Shown here in pieces: positions 9,601-24,600 of a stretch of 64,000 nt of DNA. This DNA is from Colius striatus (taxonomy: Eukaryota > Chordata > Aves > Coliiformes > Coliidae). The notes under the pieces were generated by a model. The model did no database searches. It was not told where the DNA came from and saw only the letters and a program-made list of their open reading frames with translations. Positions within the stretch are counted from its first letter, which is position 1; each line of letters begins with the position of its first letter. A program made the position numbers and the translations under genes. The stretch covers positions 1,302,001 to 1,366,000 of the forward strand of contig NC_084776.1 in the NCBI RefSeq assembly GCF_028858725.1, written 5' to 3'.

Positions 9601-12600
9601 CTCCCCTCAGCTCCAACAAAAGCAGTGCCTGGCTCAGGGCTCTCCAGGGCCAGATGGGACAGGGCTGAAGAGAGGGATGAGCACCCGCAGGCACGTCTCA
9701 GCGTGAGACCCCGCGAGGCCAAAGGGCTCTTTGACAACACTGGTGCCATTGTGAAGGGCTTTTGTTTTACACCCTCCCCAAGAAACTCTGGGGAGCATTA
9801 AAGCAGCTGTAAAATGTAATTCACTGCAAGGATGACATGTTCCTGTTTGCACTAAGCTGACACAAATACCTGTGATAAGAGACAAAGCCGGCCAGGCCCC
9901 AAATCCCATCACTCAAGAGTTTCAAAGGGTCTGTAAAACTCAGCAATCTCTTTCCCAAGCTGGAGGTGCCCATGAAGTCACCAGTGGGACAGAGCAGGGA
10001 GGGCTGCAGGGGCAGAGGGAGTCAGTGCTGAGTTCCAGGCTGGGCAGAGGGGCAGAACAGCGGGAGCGATGGCTGAGGGCTGGCTGGGGCACTGAGCACC
10101 ATCTGCAAGCGACTTCAGCTCTGAATAATCACCCCATGGTTTGGAAGGTACACTCCCAGTCACATCAGAATCCACGTGGCTGTTTTCTAGAACCAGATGG
10201 ACACAGGAGAGTGCTGGAGGGCAGGAAATGCCCGTGTGTGGTGTTCAGACGGGCTCTCCCTCCTCCAGCTGAGGACTGGGGTGAAGCTGCCACGACAACA
10301 CAGTTGTCATTGCCTTTACTGCCCAAGGGAGCAGCTTCTCTGACTCGCCTGTGTCTTGACCACGGTGACTCCCCCATGAGGTCTGTGGCCTCACAGCCCC
10401 GAGGAGCAGGTGCTGGTTGTGCCTGGTAGGTGAGCTGGGAGCCCAAGGGGGGTGTTGTCTTCCTGCTGGCTGATCTCACCTGGGGAGGCATCTCAGAGCA
10501 AAGAAACTTGTACTCAGGGTCCCCAAAGCCCTCAGCTCTCAGGCCTGAGGAGAGCTGCAGCCTCTGTGAGCACAAGGTGGCTGGTGCCAGTCCCACCGCG
10601 GCGGCTCCTCCGAGCAGCGGTGCCAACGCAGAGAGAGTGGCAAAGGAATCCAGCAATCACCAGGCCAGAGGCAAAACACCTCGTGCCTCCTCAGGCAGGA
10701 CAAGGCCAGTGCCATCGCTTCCCTGCTTCCATGGAAGAAAAGCCCACGCAGTTGAACACACCAGGAAGGTGAGTCCCGGGCAGCTGCAGCCCTGGGCGAC
10801 AGGGTAGCCCCTGCTCCCACTCTGCAAACCACGGAGCTCTGACCCAAGGCAGCTGCTCCTCTCCTTCCAGGCACCTCTTTGCCTGCATGGTGGGGCCCCT
10901 GAAGCTGCAGCTCTCCTGCCTCACCCCCTCCTCAGCAATCCAGGTGCATCTTTCCACAGTCATCATCGAAATCAGAGAATCAGAGTGGCAGAGGTTGGGA
11001 GGGACTTGCAGAGATCATTCAGTCCAGCTCCTCAGCACCAAGCAGAGCTACGAGACATCTCTGAACCAGGGGACTGAAGCACAGTTGGCTTCTGCTTCAC
11101 AAGAGCCACAAACAGCACCTTTTCCTGCCCATGAAGCCAAAGGTGAATCTACAGCATCGTCCTGCTGCAGATGCCAGGGTTGGACAGACTGTGGCCTTGC
11201 ATCTGGATGCACCCTTGTTCCATAAACACATCCGTGCTCCACAAACATTGCCCTTCTGCTTCTCATCCCACGGGAATACTCTTGAACAGCTCCTTTCATC
11301 CCAAAGGCTTTGGGCTTGTTTCTCAAACCAATACTTGCAGATTACATAAAGACATCGACCTGGCTGGTTCCTCTCTGCCAGTGACAGCTCCTCAGTCTGA
11401 GACGAAATGCAGCTACTCCAAAGCACAGCTTTCTGCCCAAAGCTTGCTGGGGGTGAGAGGGGGGGACCAGAGGCAGGGGAGGGGGATGCTGCAGCACGGA
11501 GTGCAAGGCTGAGCGCCCAGCTCCGTGTGCTGCATCTCACCGAGGCTTTGACACCATCGTTGTCACCGACCCAGTAAGCGTGAGGTAGTGTCTCTGAGCT
11601 CACGCCTCACGTATTTAATGGGACCCCAAAGGTTTGCAAAGGCAGCAGTGACTAAGCTCTCCATTGGTTTGAGAACGTTCCAAACAACCCGAGGAGATCC
11701 TACAGCCGAGCCCGCTGGAGGCTGAAGGGACAATTCCGGCCGCCAGAGCCGTCCTCGAGCCTTCCTCGAGCACATCATGAGAAAGGCAGTTACAAGTCCC
11801 AGCCCACATGGGCTGAGCTGCAGCCTGACCCAGGCAAGCGCTGCAGGATGGAAATTTCCACCGAGTGCTGGAGCCATCCCTTCACGTTTTGTTTATCTCC
11901 CCGCTTCGGATTACGGGTGGGAGCGAAGGCCTCGTGGGAACACCCACCGGCTTCCTGCTCCTCCCCACACCCAGGGTGGCCCCACATGTGGGACACAGAG
12001 CTCCGGGACCTCCTGCGAGGCTGCGCCCCCATGGTGGCACAGCCCCGGCTCCCCCGGCGCCAGCAGCTGAGATCACCCCGGCGTGCGGGGCCAGGCCTTG
12101 CACAACCAACCCGGCAGCTCCATCACACCCGGCTGAGCGGCTCCCGAGAGCGAGCTGCCTGTGTGCTGAGTGAGGAGGAGGGATTCCAGCCACCTCTCCT
12201 CTCTTGCAGCCAAGAGGTGTTCCTCGTTTTCAGGCCGTGTCAAGACAAGCCAGCAGCTCAGCGCTGAGGGGCGGAGGGGAAAGATGGAGTCCCCTGGGCT
12301 AACTGGGGCCAGCATTTCCCTGCTCAGGACTGGGGGGGACAGGAGCATTTTGAGCAGCCCCATTTCTGTTGCTGCTGCACAAGATGCTCCTTGCAGTCGT
12401 CCCACATGAAGGCAGCTTTGCTTACCCTACGCTCCCTGGCAGTGGGAGCACTGCAGGCTGAGCGAGCTCTGAGTAGCAGACACGGACAAGAATGAGATAA
12501 CTAACTTGGGTGATGGATGGCTAATTAGCTGGCAAGCAGTGCCATTAATTAATCCCACTGTCCTTGCTCAGGGGGCACCGACATACACCCGTTGGAGAAG

Positions 12601-15600
12601 CAGTGCCATCAGCCTCCTCCACAGAGACCCTGTCCCCAAGTTTCTGACTCAGCCCCGCAGACGCCGGGGGGCTGAAGCTCTCCAGAAGCGACTGTCAAGG
12701 GACTAGTGACAGTCCATTCATCACCCAGGAGCTGGATGGAAAGCTGCAGCACACAGGTGACCTGCAGTGCTCCCACGTGACGCTTCATGGAAGAGGATTT
12801 TGGATGTGCTCTGGACACGCGCATCCCCTGCTGCTCCTCGGGACCAGGCTTTGTGGAGTTCACTGTCTGACCTGAGAACAGGAGCTGGGCACAGGCAGTA
12901 ACCCTGGTACCAGAGAGGAATCCTGAGGCACACCCTGGTCCTGCCCTTGCTCCGAAAGCCTTCACACCTTCCTTTTCATGCAGAGAATCACACAGAATCA
13001 CAGAGTGGTGCGGGGCTAGCAGGGCCCTGCAGAGCTGCTGCAGCCCCAGCCCCTGCTACAGCAGGTTCCCCTGGCTCAGGGGGCACAGGAACATGTTCAG
13101 ATGGGGTTGGGAACCTCCCGAGAGGAGCCTCCACACCCTCCCTGGGCAGCCTGGGCCAGGGCTCCCTCATCTCAGCACCAAAGGACTTTCTCCTCCTGTG
13201 CCAGTGGAACTTTTTGTGTTCCAGCTTGTGCTCGTTACCCCTTGTCCAACATCACTGGGCACCACAGAACAAAACCTAGACCAGGAGTGCCTCTCTTGCT
13301 GCAGGAGCTCTGCTATCCTCTGTTGCATCTGCTGCCCAGTGAGTGCCCGTCCTGCCTGGCACCACGCAGGGCACTCGCCGCTCTCACCGCGCCACGTGGC
13401 CGTGCAGCAGAGCAAGCTGAGCTCAGCTGGCCATTAGAGCCAACAGAGACACATGGCAGAGGCTGCCAACACAGACAGAAGAGGAGGTGAGCTGAGAGCA
13501 CAGGGTGGATCAGCCCTGGTTTAGCAGCTGGGCAGCCCACGGCCACTGCGGCTCCGGAAACCCTCACGGCACGTTTACGAGGGGGAAGCGGAGCTGAGGC
13601 AATGAACTCTGCAGACATGTGGGGAACTACTGAAAATAGCTCAGACCTCAAAGACATCCTTTCCTGAGCTGGCCATACCGATTTCCAGACATGCAGCAGA
13701 GCTGTTTTTGCAGCTCTCCCCAGCCCAGGCACGCAGCCCTTACCTTATAGAAGACATCAGGCACGTACTGCTCGCTGCTGGACTCCTTGGCGTAGCCCAG
13801 CTCCGGGGCGTCGCGGCACGGCAGCAGGCACTCATCCCGAACCAGGGCCATGCATTGATTCGAGACCTGGTACCCCTCAAAGTGGACCTGGTTGTCGGGA
13901 CCACCTGGAAGAGAAGAGGTTGGTTGAAAATCCCACAGGAGGGTGGTTTGGCCGGTGTCAGGGAGAGGAACAACCCGATGGGCAGCGTTAAACGTGTGCT
14001 GCTGATGGCAAAGAGCAGAGGGATGGGACCACTGTGCGTGGGAAGCACTTCTCAGGCAAGAATCCCACCTGAACTCTACTTTTATTTAGTAACCCTCATT
14101 TCCACAGCGAGCTTAACAAGACAGAGCCCTGGGCTGGCAGCAAGACAGCTCTGCCAGGAGCTTAAAGGAGGTGGAAGTGCCCTTCCAAGGCTCCTGACAG
14201 CATCCCCTCCACCGCCCCAGGCCCTGCAGCTGGCTTCTCTCTCTCGAAACAAAAACCAGGCACCAAGGAACCATGAGCTGCAGATTCAGGGCTGGTCACC
14301 CAGTAATGTCAGGCAGGAGAAAAAGAAGAAGTGTTTTCTCAGCCTGTAATGGATGGCTTGGTGGAAATCTGACATGGAAAGTGGAAATTAAGACCCTGGC
14401 TCGCTGATGGATCACATGCTTGGCGCTTTAATTTGGATAATGTAAGCAACATCAGGTCATATGTCATTAGAATACAACTGGAAAGAGAAGACACAGACAG
14501 ATGGTAGGAAAACGTTACTATTTCCAAATCTAGGAATTCAGAGGGGGATAGGAATTAATCCATGTGGAGGATTTAAAGGCAAAGCTGATGCAAACTATCC
14601 AAATATATTTATATGGCACAAAAGGAAGGAATCAAGTGTTTAAATAGAAACCTGATGGGCTGATTTAACAGAAGAGAATGAAATTATCTGGAACAGAAAA
14701 GAGGATATATTCATTTTCTACCCTTTGATCTTGAGCCTCAATCACTCACTGCTCCAGAACAAACACTCCTGGAAACTAAACATAAACCAAGAGAGGAGGA
14801 AGAGCTGAACAAAGCTGGCCATCATCTCCCCAGTAAAACACCTTGTTTAAAGAAAAACCTGACACAGAAAGAAAGAATTAAATAAAGCAAGCGAGATAGA
14901 CATCTCTCTTTAATGAAAGATGGGTGCCTTTAGCAGTCTGGAATGCACAGGCAGCTGTCTGACTGCACGGGCCTGTTAGCTGAGAGAGGGAGAGTTTGCA
15001 CTGGAAAAGGCTCCAGGAACACTCAGAGAGCTCAGGCTCAGAGCAGGGAACGCAACCTCCCACTTCCAGTTTTCACGTTGGATGCCGTGTGGGAGCTGTT
15101 GTGTTAAACACCCCCAGAACCCAACGTGTCTGCTCCAGGGGAATCTTAAATGAATACATGTGACATCCTGTGGAGACCAGCAGACTGAACTTGTAACACC
15201 ACAACTCTCCCAGCACACGCCAACACCTCCCCTCGCAGCCTGCTGCCCCCGGAGACTCGCTGTGAGAAGGGCCGTAATCGGAGGTGACAAAGCAAAGCAT
15301 TTTTGCTGGCTTCTCTGTTTTATTCAGGGAAAGAAGCAACAGCAGAAAAGTTTCCATGTAGGGAAGAGCACAGCATCCTACGTCAGGGTTTCCCTGAGCT
15401 ACACAAGGGAGATCAAGGTCCCTCCTTTGTGCTGAGCCAGGGCCGGGGTGGCCGCGGCTCCGCGCTGCCGCTCGCAGGCAGCAGAATCAAGATTCCAAAC
15501 GGTAAAGTGAGCAACAGCAACTCCCCTGGCTGCAGGCAAAAAATGCTTTCTGGATCAGAGAGGGGGATGCTGTCAGGTCTGAGCCTCAATTAAGTTTCCT

Positions 15601-18600
15601 GCAGGGGACAGGGTAAATAATGGTAGAGAAGACAGCACAAAGAATGAAAAAGAATTTTCCTTGACAGAGCAAAGGCAAAAACCTCATTAAACAGGACAGA
15701 TGGGGACCAGGATGTCTGACTTCTTCTGGCAGAGCTGCACACTCTTCTTCTATGAAAAAAGAGATAATTCATGTGTAACCCAGAGAGCAGGGGCAAGCTG
15801 AGGCCAGTTTATACCTGTAGCCACAACTGTGACAAACTTGGATCCAAAATGACCATCTGGAGAAAGACGACAGATGTTGGGCTGCTGGTTCTGAAAGTTT
15901 CCAGCTGTGATGCACTCTTCTGCACTTAGATAATATGTGTCCTGAGGGAAAAGCAGGAATGTCAGTAACAAGGACAATGTGATGGAGCCTAGACCTATTT
16001 CCCTGGTCTGCAGCCAAAGAAAACTACCAATACCCCAGAAAAAAACCCCACGCTTTCGTAGAAAGCTGCTGCAGAGACTGGGAAAAGAATGAGCCCTGTC
16101 AGCTGCCCAGCCCTGAGCTGGGCTCTCAGCACAAGGGCTGTCACAATCCTGTCCCACCCACCTTTACACACCTTTTTTTTTTTCCCTATTCAAGCCAGGG
16201 TTTCATTTTCCAAATAGGGAGATTGCTGGTTGTAGAACTGCAGGAAGCTGAGGTCAAAGTTTGAACCACATCTATCTCACAAAGCCCAGCCCATAGCAAC
16301 ATCCTCTGAGTCACTTCTGCTCACTGACTTTGCACCTCACACCACCTCATTCTCTCCACTCACTGAATTTTCTTACACCAGCACCACTGTTTCCTTGAAG
16401 CAGAGTGGGGGAAGGACTGCAGGGAGCTTTGTCTGCTGTCCAAACAGCTTCAGTGCCCTAACAGTGCCCTTCGAGTTCCTTTTCCTTCAGAAAAAAAAAA
16501 CCCTGTTTCACAAGAACTCCAGTCCCTGTGTCACTGCCCTGGCTCAGCACCCTGCTCTGCCCAGCCAGCACTGGTGGGGTTCCACAGGCCCTCAGCACCA
16601 GCAGCAGGAATTAGCTGAGCGCTTCCATCTCACCTTGTTTCTGCTGTACCGAACTGTCCCTTTCCGTGTGTCTTCAGAGACCAGGTCAGTAAATATCCAG
16701 CCCACCTATAAAGAACCATCATGAAGAAAGCTGCTTTAAGAAAAAAAAAAAAGAAGGGGAAAAAAGAAACCCTCCCACCCCCAAAACCCAAAGCAGGAGA
16801 GAGCTTATCCACTCTCTGCTAGCAGGACAAGATGTTCTTGGCTCCTCGCAGGGCCCCGCTGTATGCTGCCTGAAGGAAATGGCTCTCGCAGCTGCAGCGG
16901 GCTCGTTTGACTCCCATTTCCAGGAGCTGGGTGCCAGCTGGCTGCTCAGCAGCACCTGCAGCTTTATGTTTCACTATGGAATAGTTTTTCATGGAAAGAT
17001 CTGGAGGCTGAGAGAGGCCTCTGGGCTGCCACCTCCTCCCACCCACAGCAAAAAGCATTTCCTATGCAGCGCTGGAGCAGGGGCTGGTGAGCGCCAGCGG
17101 GTGACAAAGCAGCTCACATGATCTCATTTCAGCTCACAGAGATAAAGCTCCTGCACTCCCACTGGAGCCTGACTCGTTCCAAACCAGAGCCTTGCTCCCA
17201 TCCAAGCCCCACATTCCTGCTTTCTGCACTGTTTGCACACAGGAGTGGAGATGTGTGTACACACACACACACCCTCCGCTGCCTGAACCCTTCTGCACAC
17301 ACACACACCACACATGCTACAACCAGCTCCCAGCAGCTCCCTGAGCATTAACCCTTCAGAGGAGGCTCCTGGCAGAACCCAGACAGGCAAAAATCTGCAG
17401 CCAGTTACATGTTAAATCAGATTGATTAAAAATATCTGATGTGAGAAGCAGAGGAAAAGCGTGGAAATAAATAACACACACAGAAGCTTTGCTTCAGACA
17501 CTGGCAAGAGGCTGAAGATCTTATCTTCAGAGCACAAAAGACCTGCCACAGATGTTTACAGTCTGCAGTACCAGAGTCTACTCTGATTTGTGTTTTCTTT
17601 AGCAAGTCAAATCTTGTTTGTGTACATCTCATTCCTGGCATTCACACGACACCAAAAGAATTCCCAAAGCGGGAAGTGTCAGCAGAGCTTGGAGGGAAGT
17701 CAGCAACCTGCATCCCAACAGCCACCTTGGAGGGAAGTCAGCAACCTGCATCCCAACAGCCACCTTGGAGGGAAGTCAGCAACCTGCATCCCAACAGACA
17801 CCTTGGAGGGAAGTCAGCAACCTGCATCCCAACAGCCACCTTGGAGGGAAGTCAGCAACCTGCATCCCAACAGACACCTTGGAGGGAAGCCAGGCCCACA
17901 GCGACCTGCACCTACAGGTGAACTCGCTCCAGACTGTCTCAGCAGCACCAAGAGAGCCCAGGGAAAGGGGGGAAAGAGCAAGCAGCAGCCTCTGCTCCTG
18001 GCAGGGGAGCACAGATCCTGTCAAAAGGAAGAATGAACCCAGAAGGCAACTCCAGCTACGTCTGTGCCACGGCTCCTGGCCGAGGAGAAATGAAGGGGAA
18101 AGTGTGTGTGTGCTCTCTGCTACACCCTCTGATGTGACTCATGACAGAGCACTGCTGACTTCAGCTGCTAAATGCCCATACTCAGGAAAACGCTCTCAGT
18201 TTGGTTTCTCATGCCTAAAAGCCCCTGACCCTCCAGCTACATTTCAGATGTGCCCACACAGTCTTGAATGACCCCCCTGGAGCTGACGAGAACCGACGAT
18301 GACTTTCTGCGTCCCCAAACAAGGGCCCGTGGGGTCCCACATCATCCTGACCTTCCTCAGTCCAAGCTTCGCAGCGATCTCATCCACAACCTCAGCTTTA
18401 GGATCTTCCAGGATCTCCAGGCTGTTCTGTGTACCAATCTGCAGCAAAGAAAAACAGGTCAGGAACTCAGAGTACACTGGGCCAGGGTCAGGAGCAAGGC
18501 AGGAGGTGGAGGCAGAGGTCTGGGTTTCCCTTTCAGCGTTACCAGTTTCACCTCCTCTGCTCACAGACCCATCCTGTCAGAGCTCTCCAGCTCAGCCTGC

Positions 18601-21600
18601 AAACCTTGCTGGGGTTTATGAATGAAAGGCTCAGCATTCACAAACAGGCTGTTGCTGCTGAGAGACGAGAGACGTTTCCCCAAGCTGTGTCCAAGCTGCC
18701 AGTTCTGTGCTGCTGCTGCTTCGTGGGTTTGAGCAGCAGAGGCACAAACACAGTAGATCTAAGAGCCCACCCCCAGGAAAGCACAGCTCCATCTGGGTGC
18801 TGCCAAGTGTGGGGAGTCCAGAAGCACAGCAGAGCCTGCTTGCCAGGGCTGCACAAAGCTCCCTTGCCTTTCCTGTGCACATGCAGGAGCACATGAACTT
18901 CCAAGGCAGGGGCTCAGCAGTGAGATCGAAACGAAAGCAGGTGTGTGGGGGAAAGAAAGGAACTTAGGAAAGGCTTGCAGTTCTGCTCATACACACACAC
19001 ACTCCCCAAGATCCGTTTGGGCTTTTCCACTGGGCTGTGTCCTGGCACTTTAGCAACCCTGCAAAGGATCAAGAGGAAGGAATTGCCTGACACACCAAGC
19101 CAGGTTTGCATACGTGGTGTCTGCACCTACAAAAGTGACGTGGGTCAGCGGTGGAAGAAGCCAGGAGGCAAACTGGGCTGCAATCCCAGCCGTGCTTGTA
19201 TTTACCACCTCTCTTTTCATCTCTCCGACGCTGAATTCAGCTTTTGGGCTCGGCGGGACCTGGCTGGCTCCAGCCTCTGGCTGGCCGCAGCCTCCGGCAG
19301 GCCGGGCGAGCAGAGTGTGGGGCTGTGCACCATCTAGTGGGGACTGCGGCTGCTCCCAGGCACCTGACCTCACCCTGAGCCTCTCCACCAAGGCAGCAGC
19401 TTTCCTTTTAGTCTAATTAAACTGCACACATTATCCCAGAGCCGGTAATAAATGGAAGCAAAGGGCCGTGACTATTTTTCCCCCCTAGTACACAATTTGT
19501 TTTCAAGTTGTTCCGTACCCCAGCCCTGGGACTCCAGGGACATATGGCAAGTGAAAGCTGCTTGTTGCAGAGTCTCCCTGGCTTTAAATCATCAAACACA
19601 GGGGGGATGTAAAAGACAATGTAAAAAAAAAAATAACAAAAAGCAAATCTGGGTTCTCAAGGTCGTTGAGTGACAACAACCCCCAAGGACACCAACCACA
19701 ACACCTCTCACAGGGCTGTTCAACTCCTGCAGCTGTGGTCAGGAATACTGTGAGGTTTCCCAACCAAAACCACGTTTCCATGTTCCCTGATGATATTTAG
19801 GAGCTGCCACCGAGGCCAGGGCAGCCACATTTACCTGGGGGGGTTCGTAGATGGCAGCGACCTCGGCGCGGATGCCCAGAGGGATGTCTTTGTGCTCCGT
19901 GTACCGGCCGTACAGATACCCAAGATGTTGGTTCCCTGTCTTCCTCCAGAAGTCTAGGAAGCGATCTGCAATTGTGTGGTTCTCAAACATGATGTTGTCA
20001 ACATGCCTGTATTTCTGTTTGACAAAGTTCAAGCGTCAGGCCGTCCTTGATGGGCAGTTTGCCTATTGCCAGCACCTTCCCAGCTGCCTCGGACGCTCCC
20101 CACCCCGCCACAGCCACATCCCACTGGGGCAGGGGAAGCTGGGTGGCCCCCTCCCACTCCCTTCTGCTGCAGCTTCTTCCCCCTTCAGCACTGCTCCCCT
20201 GACCAGAGAGCAGAACCCACCACAGACTGGAGTGTGGGGCAGGCTGAGCAGCCCCATCAGTCCCTTAGCTTGGCTTCCTTATGAGGGGACTCACCCCAAG
20301 AGCCTTTGTAAGTAGGAGAAGACAGTGACATTAAAGAGGAAACAAAAAGAAATGGTGGGTGGCCTTTTGGATCCCTTGAGGACAGAGTGGAGATTGATCC
20401 CTAGCAGTGCCAGCTCAGATGTCCTCCACATTAAGAAGAAACTGCTGAACCAGACACGTTTTGGAGTCCTTTTCTGCAAGGACTGAAGACTTTAACAGCC
20501 ATTTCCCAGACAACTGCCAATCCACAAAGGCTTCTTGTTCCAAGTTGGCTGTTCTTGAAATCATCCCTCCAAAACCAAAAGCCAAGTACTGCCTCAGCTT
20601 TAAGCAGAGGACTCCTGTGAGCTCTGTCTCACCTGTCTGTTGAGAGTGATGGCACTTGGCTGACACTTGGTGCAAATGCCTTCTGGCCAGGGAGGATGCC
20701 CTTCACAGCCTGACTTGATCTTGCAGCTGATGTTTTCCAGGGCAACAAATTTCCCCCTGTAAGAAGGAAAAAGAGAAGGCTGCTGTTACTGCAGTTGATG
20801 CTTTTAGGTCTTAAAGGGGAAAGAGGGACAGAGGAGACAGTGGCACTCATGCTTTGCATCTTCACAGGCTCTCAAGGAGACTGACATATGCTCCCTCACC
20901 CAGCTCCTCAGCACATATTCCAGCAAGGGCTGAGACAGAGAACTCACAGGACCCTGCCTAAATAATTTGTGCAGCACATGGGATGCAACAGATTACACTG
21001 CTGGGGCAAAGCTGAGCTCCTTTCATGAGCACGAGGCTTCCTACAAAGGGAACTTCCCTTCACATGGAGGAATTCTGGGCTTGGGCTGCCATCTCCCAAA
21101 GACACTGATAAAATCCCAACGGCATTTAGGAACAGGAGGGAGGAGGCTGCACCTCTCAACAACTTCTCTACAGGAGCTGCCCTTCAGAGCATAGCAATTC
21201 CCCGGCATCACCGACGGGGACTTGGGATCCTTCGCTGAACACGTGCGCCCCAGCGAGGCGCAAAGCAAGAAATGCTCCTTTCAGGCTTCTTCCCTCACAG
21301 CTCGTCCGGGGTGTCTCCAGCCCCCGCCCCCGTCCCGCCGCGGGGCAGGAGCCTCATTGTCCAGGCAGCAGAAGCTGAACCACGGCAGCACGGCAGGAAA
21401 GGGCTTCCCTGAGAGAACCCGGAGCAGGGGACAGGGCAGCGTTAGCCTCCCTCATCTTTCTGTTCATCTTTGTAGGTAAGAAAAAGCCATCGGTGAATAA
21501 AAAGCTCCCCACTGGCTCAGTGCCTCTGCAGGAGGTCTGAGACCTAGGCTGGGAGCTTGGTGTAATCAGGGAACCTCTTTCCTTCCATCTGACCTTCTGC

Positions 21601-24600
21601 CCCCATCAGCAGTGTTTCCTGGCAGCAATTACATCCTCACAGCAAAATAGTCACGGTTTTTTTCCTCCTCCTTTTTTTCCTTTCACCCTGTTGTTTCCTC
21701 CTCAGTTTGCCATCCAGTACTTACATCCAGCACTGCTCTGCTCAGATGTGTCTGTCCTTCCATTTGTATTTAAGAAAAGAAGAAAGTACACCAGTAGATA
21801 CCCTTAAACACACAGATCTCCTTACTTGTCTGCCCCTCCGGTCAGCTTCCTGATGTAGGCATGGAAGGACATATGCTTCACAGGAGGCTCCAGATGGTTT
21901 AAATAATCCTCATCAAAAGGCTGCCAAAAACACCACACAAAGAAAAGCCAGGTCAGACACCTGTGTGATAACACACTGATCCCCAAACAAATGGCTGCTC
22001 CGGTGCTGTCCCCACTGCCTCGCAATGTGGTAACAATCCAGCAAGTTTAGGCTCATTTTCAAAGCTGCTGCTGCTGTGACAGAAACAGTGGGGCTTTACA
22101 ACAAGCCAGTTTTATGATCACCTCCTACTTTCCTAACAGATTGGCTCCACAAATCAGAACGAGCCTCAAAGGCAAAATGCTTTTCCCTTTCAATATCTAA
22201 CAACAAAGGAAAAGCCCAGCTGCTCAAACAAGGCCAAAGAGCTGGCAGAGCCTGCGGTGGGGAAGCAGGGAACAGCCATCCTGGGGATCCCTGCCTCGTG
22301 CCATAAATCACACAGCTCAGCACGTTTGCAGGCTGTGCCTGAGCTGCCTTCAACCTGCGTGACACGTAGTTAAACTGGGAAGCACTGGGATCCAGGAGAG
22401 AGGGGCTGAAACAAAAAGATCCAGGCAAGAGAAGAGGGAGGAAAACTTGGAGCTTTACTAAAGTGCTCTTGGTGAAAGCCACTCCTGCAGAAAAGCAGAG
22501 CACTGACAGCCAGGGGCAGGAAGGCCTAGAGCTTCAGTCACCCTGGCTGTGAGCTGGCACCTTTAGCAGTGCCTGGCAGTGCCACGGGGCCGCCACCTCT
22601 GCGTGGGCAGCACTGTGAGGGAAAGCACTCATGCTGGAAGAAACCAAAGCCAAGGGCAGATGCTTTTGTCTGCCATTCTAAGGCACCTTCCTGGGGCTCT
22701 TACCTCCAGTGGTACACAGTGCACACATTTCCCCAGGGGGCCGTGGCGACACCTAAGCAAAGGGAAAGACAGGGAGGGTTAAATCTCATTTACCAAGGGA
22801 AGAGTTGGCCTGTGAAAGGATAATGGGAGTGGGAGGGAAGAGCTACAGCATCAGGCAGCTCTGAGCGACTCTCCACCCACCAGGGAAGGTTTCAGAGGGG
22901 TCACCACAAGATCATTTCCCATCAAGAGAGACAGCAACAGCTTCAGGTTCAACCTGAGAGTCCCAGGTCAAGATCAAACCCTCCCCACTGGCTGAGCCAC
23001 CCACGAGCAGCTCCCAACGGCCGCGTGGACCGACACCAGGTCACAGCTTCTCCGGTTTTACAGCCCCACGCTGAGGGGGGGTCAATTCAAAGAGTTCAAG
23101 ACCTACATCAGAGGGGTTGGAGTGTGTGCTTTTAACAAAAAAACCCCAAACCTCTCATCCTTTATCAGGCACCAGGGGATGGTCTGGAACAAAGAGGGAA
23201 GCACGTGTTTATCGGATAAAGACCTGCTGGGTGAAGCTACAAACCAGAGGGGAAAAACATCTCCTTTCGAGGTGATTGCTTCAGATAAAACATCAAACCA
23301 ACAAAGTCATCCCTGTACCTCCCAGAACAACCCCCCACCTCTGCCCCAGCACTAGGTCAGAGCTGGGTATCAAAGGAAGGCCTCTGGAGAGGAGCGGGGA
23401 TGTCTGCTGTGAGGGGAGCTGGCTGCAGCACCGCTTTTAACTCAGTCTTGTGGCAGATAATGCGTGTGGAGGGGCCACTAAAGGCTGCTAATGCACTCGG
23501 GGAAGGCCAGCATCCCTTGGTGCTGAGACTGATAGGCACTCACAAACACAGGAACCAGCCCAGACACACTCTTTTTATCATAAATATCCCCCACTGCACT
23601 TTGGCTCCCTGCTAGGAACAATACCTCCAGCCATTCTGTTGAAAAAACGTGGTCAATTTAAAGACAATGGGGTTTCTGGCCATGGGCTGCTGGGGTTTGC
23701 CTTTATTGTTTCAGTAATGTGCCATTTCCCTCCTTTCTCATTGCCCTAAAAGGTTAGATAGGATTTGCCATGTAAAGGCCACATCTCTCCAAACTTCCTT
23801 GGCTGCTGCAGCACCACAGATAAACCAAATGGAGAACAAGACAATGGGCAAGGGCAGAGCTGTTCTGGTTCAGAAAGAGTTGCCTTTAACATTTTCACTC
23901 CAGCCCTTTCGGCAGTTACTTTGCAAAGGGATCCAGCCCCAAGCCAACAACCAGGACAGACATGAGGCCAGGAGCAATAAACCCCAAGCAGACAGAGGGT
24001 CCTGTAGCAGCATCAGTGGAGATTTACAGTGGTATTAACTCACCCCTGTATTCTTTTACAAAACACACCAGCTGCTTTCTTTACCTAAGCCTCTTGCAGC
24101 TGAGAGCTTTGGCAAAGCTGGACTCTGTTGCGTTTCCATGAGCAAAATGAGCTCCCTGGTTTCAGGGAAAGGTTAGAAAGGCACATGATGGTAGGGAAGA
24201 CAAAGACTGAGCAAGGGAGCTACACTATGGAGTGTCTGGAACAGAAGGTGCTGCAGACAGCAGGCCCTGCTCAGTCAGCCACACACTCTGCATAACCCAG
24301 GATTTCTCCACAGCACTGGCTGCTGGGGCATCCCAGGGAAGAGTTCAAAGTATTCATTTTCATCCAGAGAATTCCAAGTGTTTTAGGAGCACAAAGCACA
24401 GGATCACCAGTCCCATCTCAGGGGCCACCTTGATGGGAACAATAGATGCTCTAAATGAGTCCTTCCTGGCAAAGACCCTGGGATTTTGGTATCTGCTTCC
24501 TTCCTCGCCAGAGCTTGATTTAACCTCCCAGGACAATGGCAAGGGCTGTTTTCCCAAGGCAGTGAGAGGCAGAGCAGCAGCTCAGAGGGCAGTTCCCAGA

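Noticed and set aside
17688-17900. CRISPR-like direct repeats
   Set aside because: Copies are contiguous with no unique spacers, and the genome is vertebrate.
17590-18271. Protein-like repeats over the 38-bp tandem array
   Set aside because: All three plus frames are open because the unit lacks stops; intronic in NPLOC4.
19615-19650. A-rich run as the tail of a processed pseudogene
   Set aside because: No upstream coding-like sequence or target-site duplication could be recognised.
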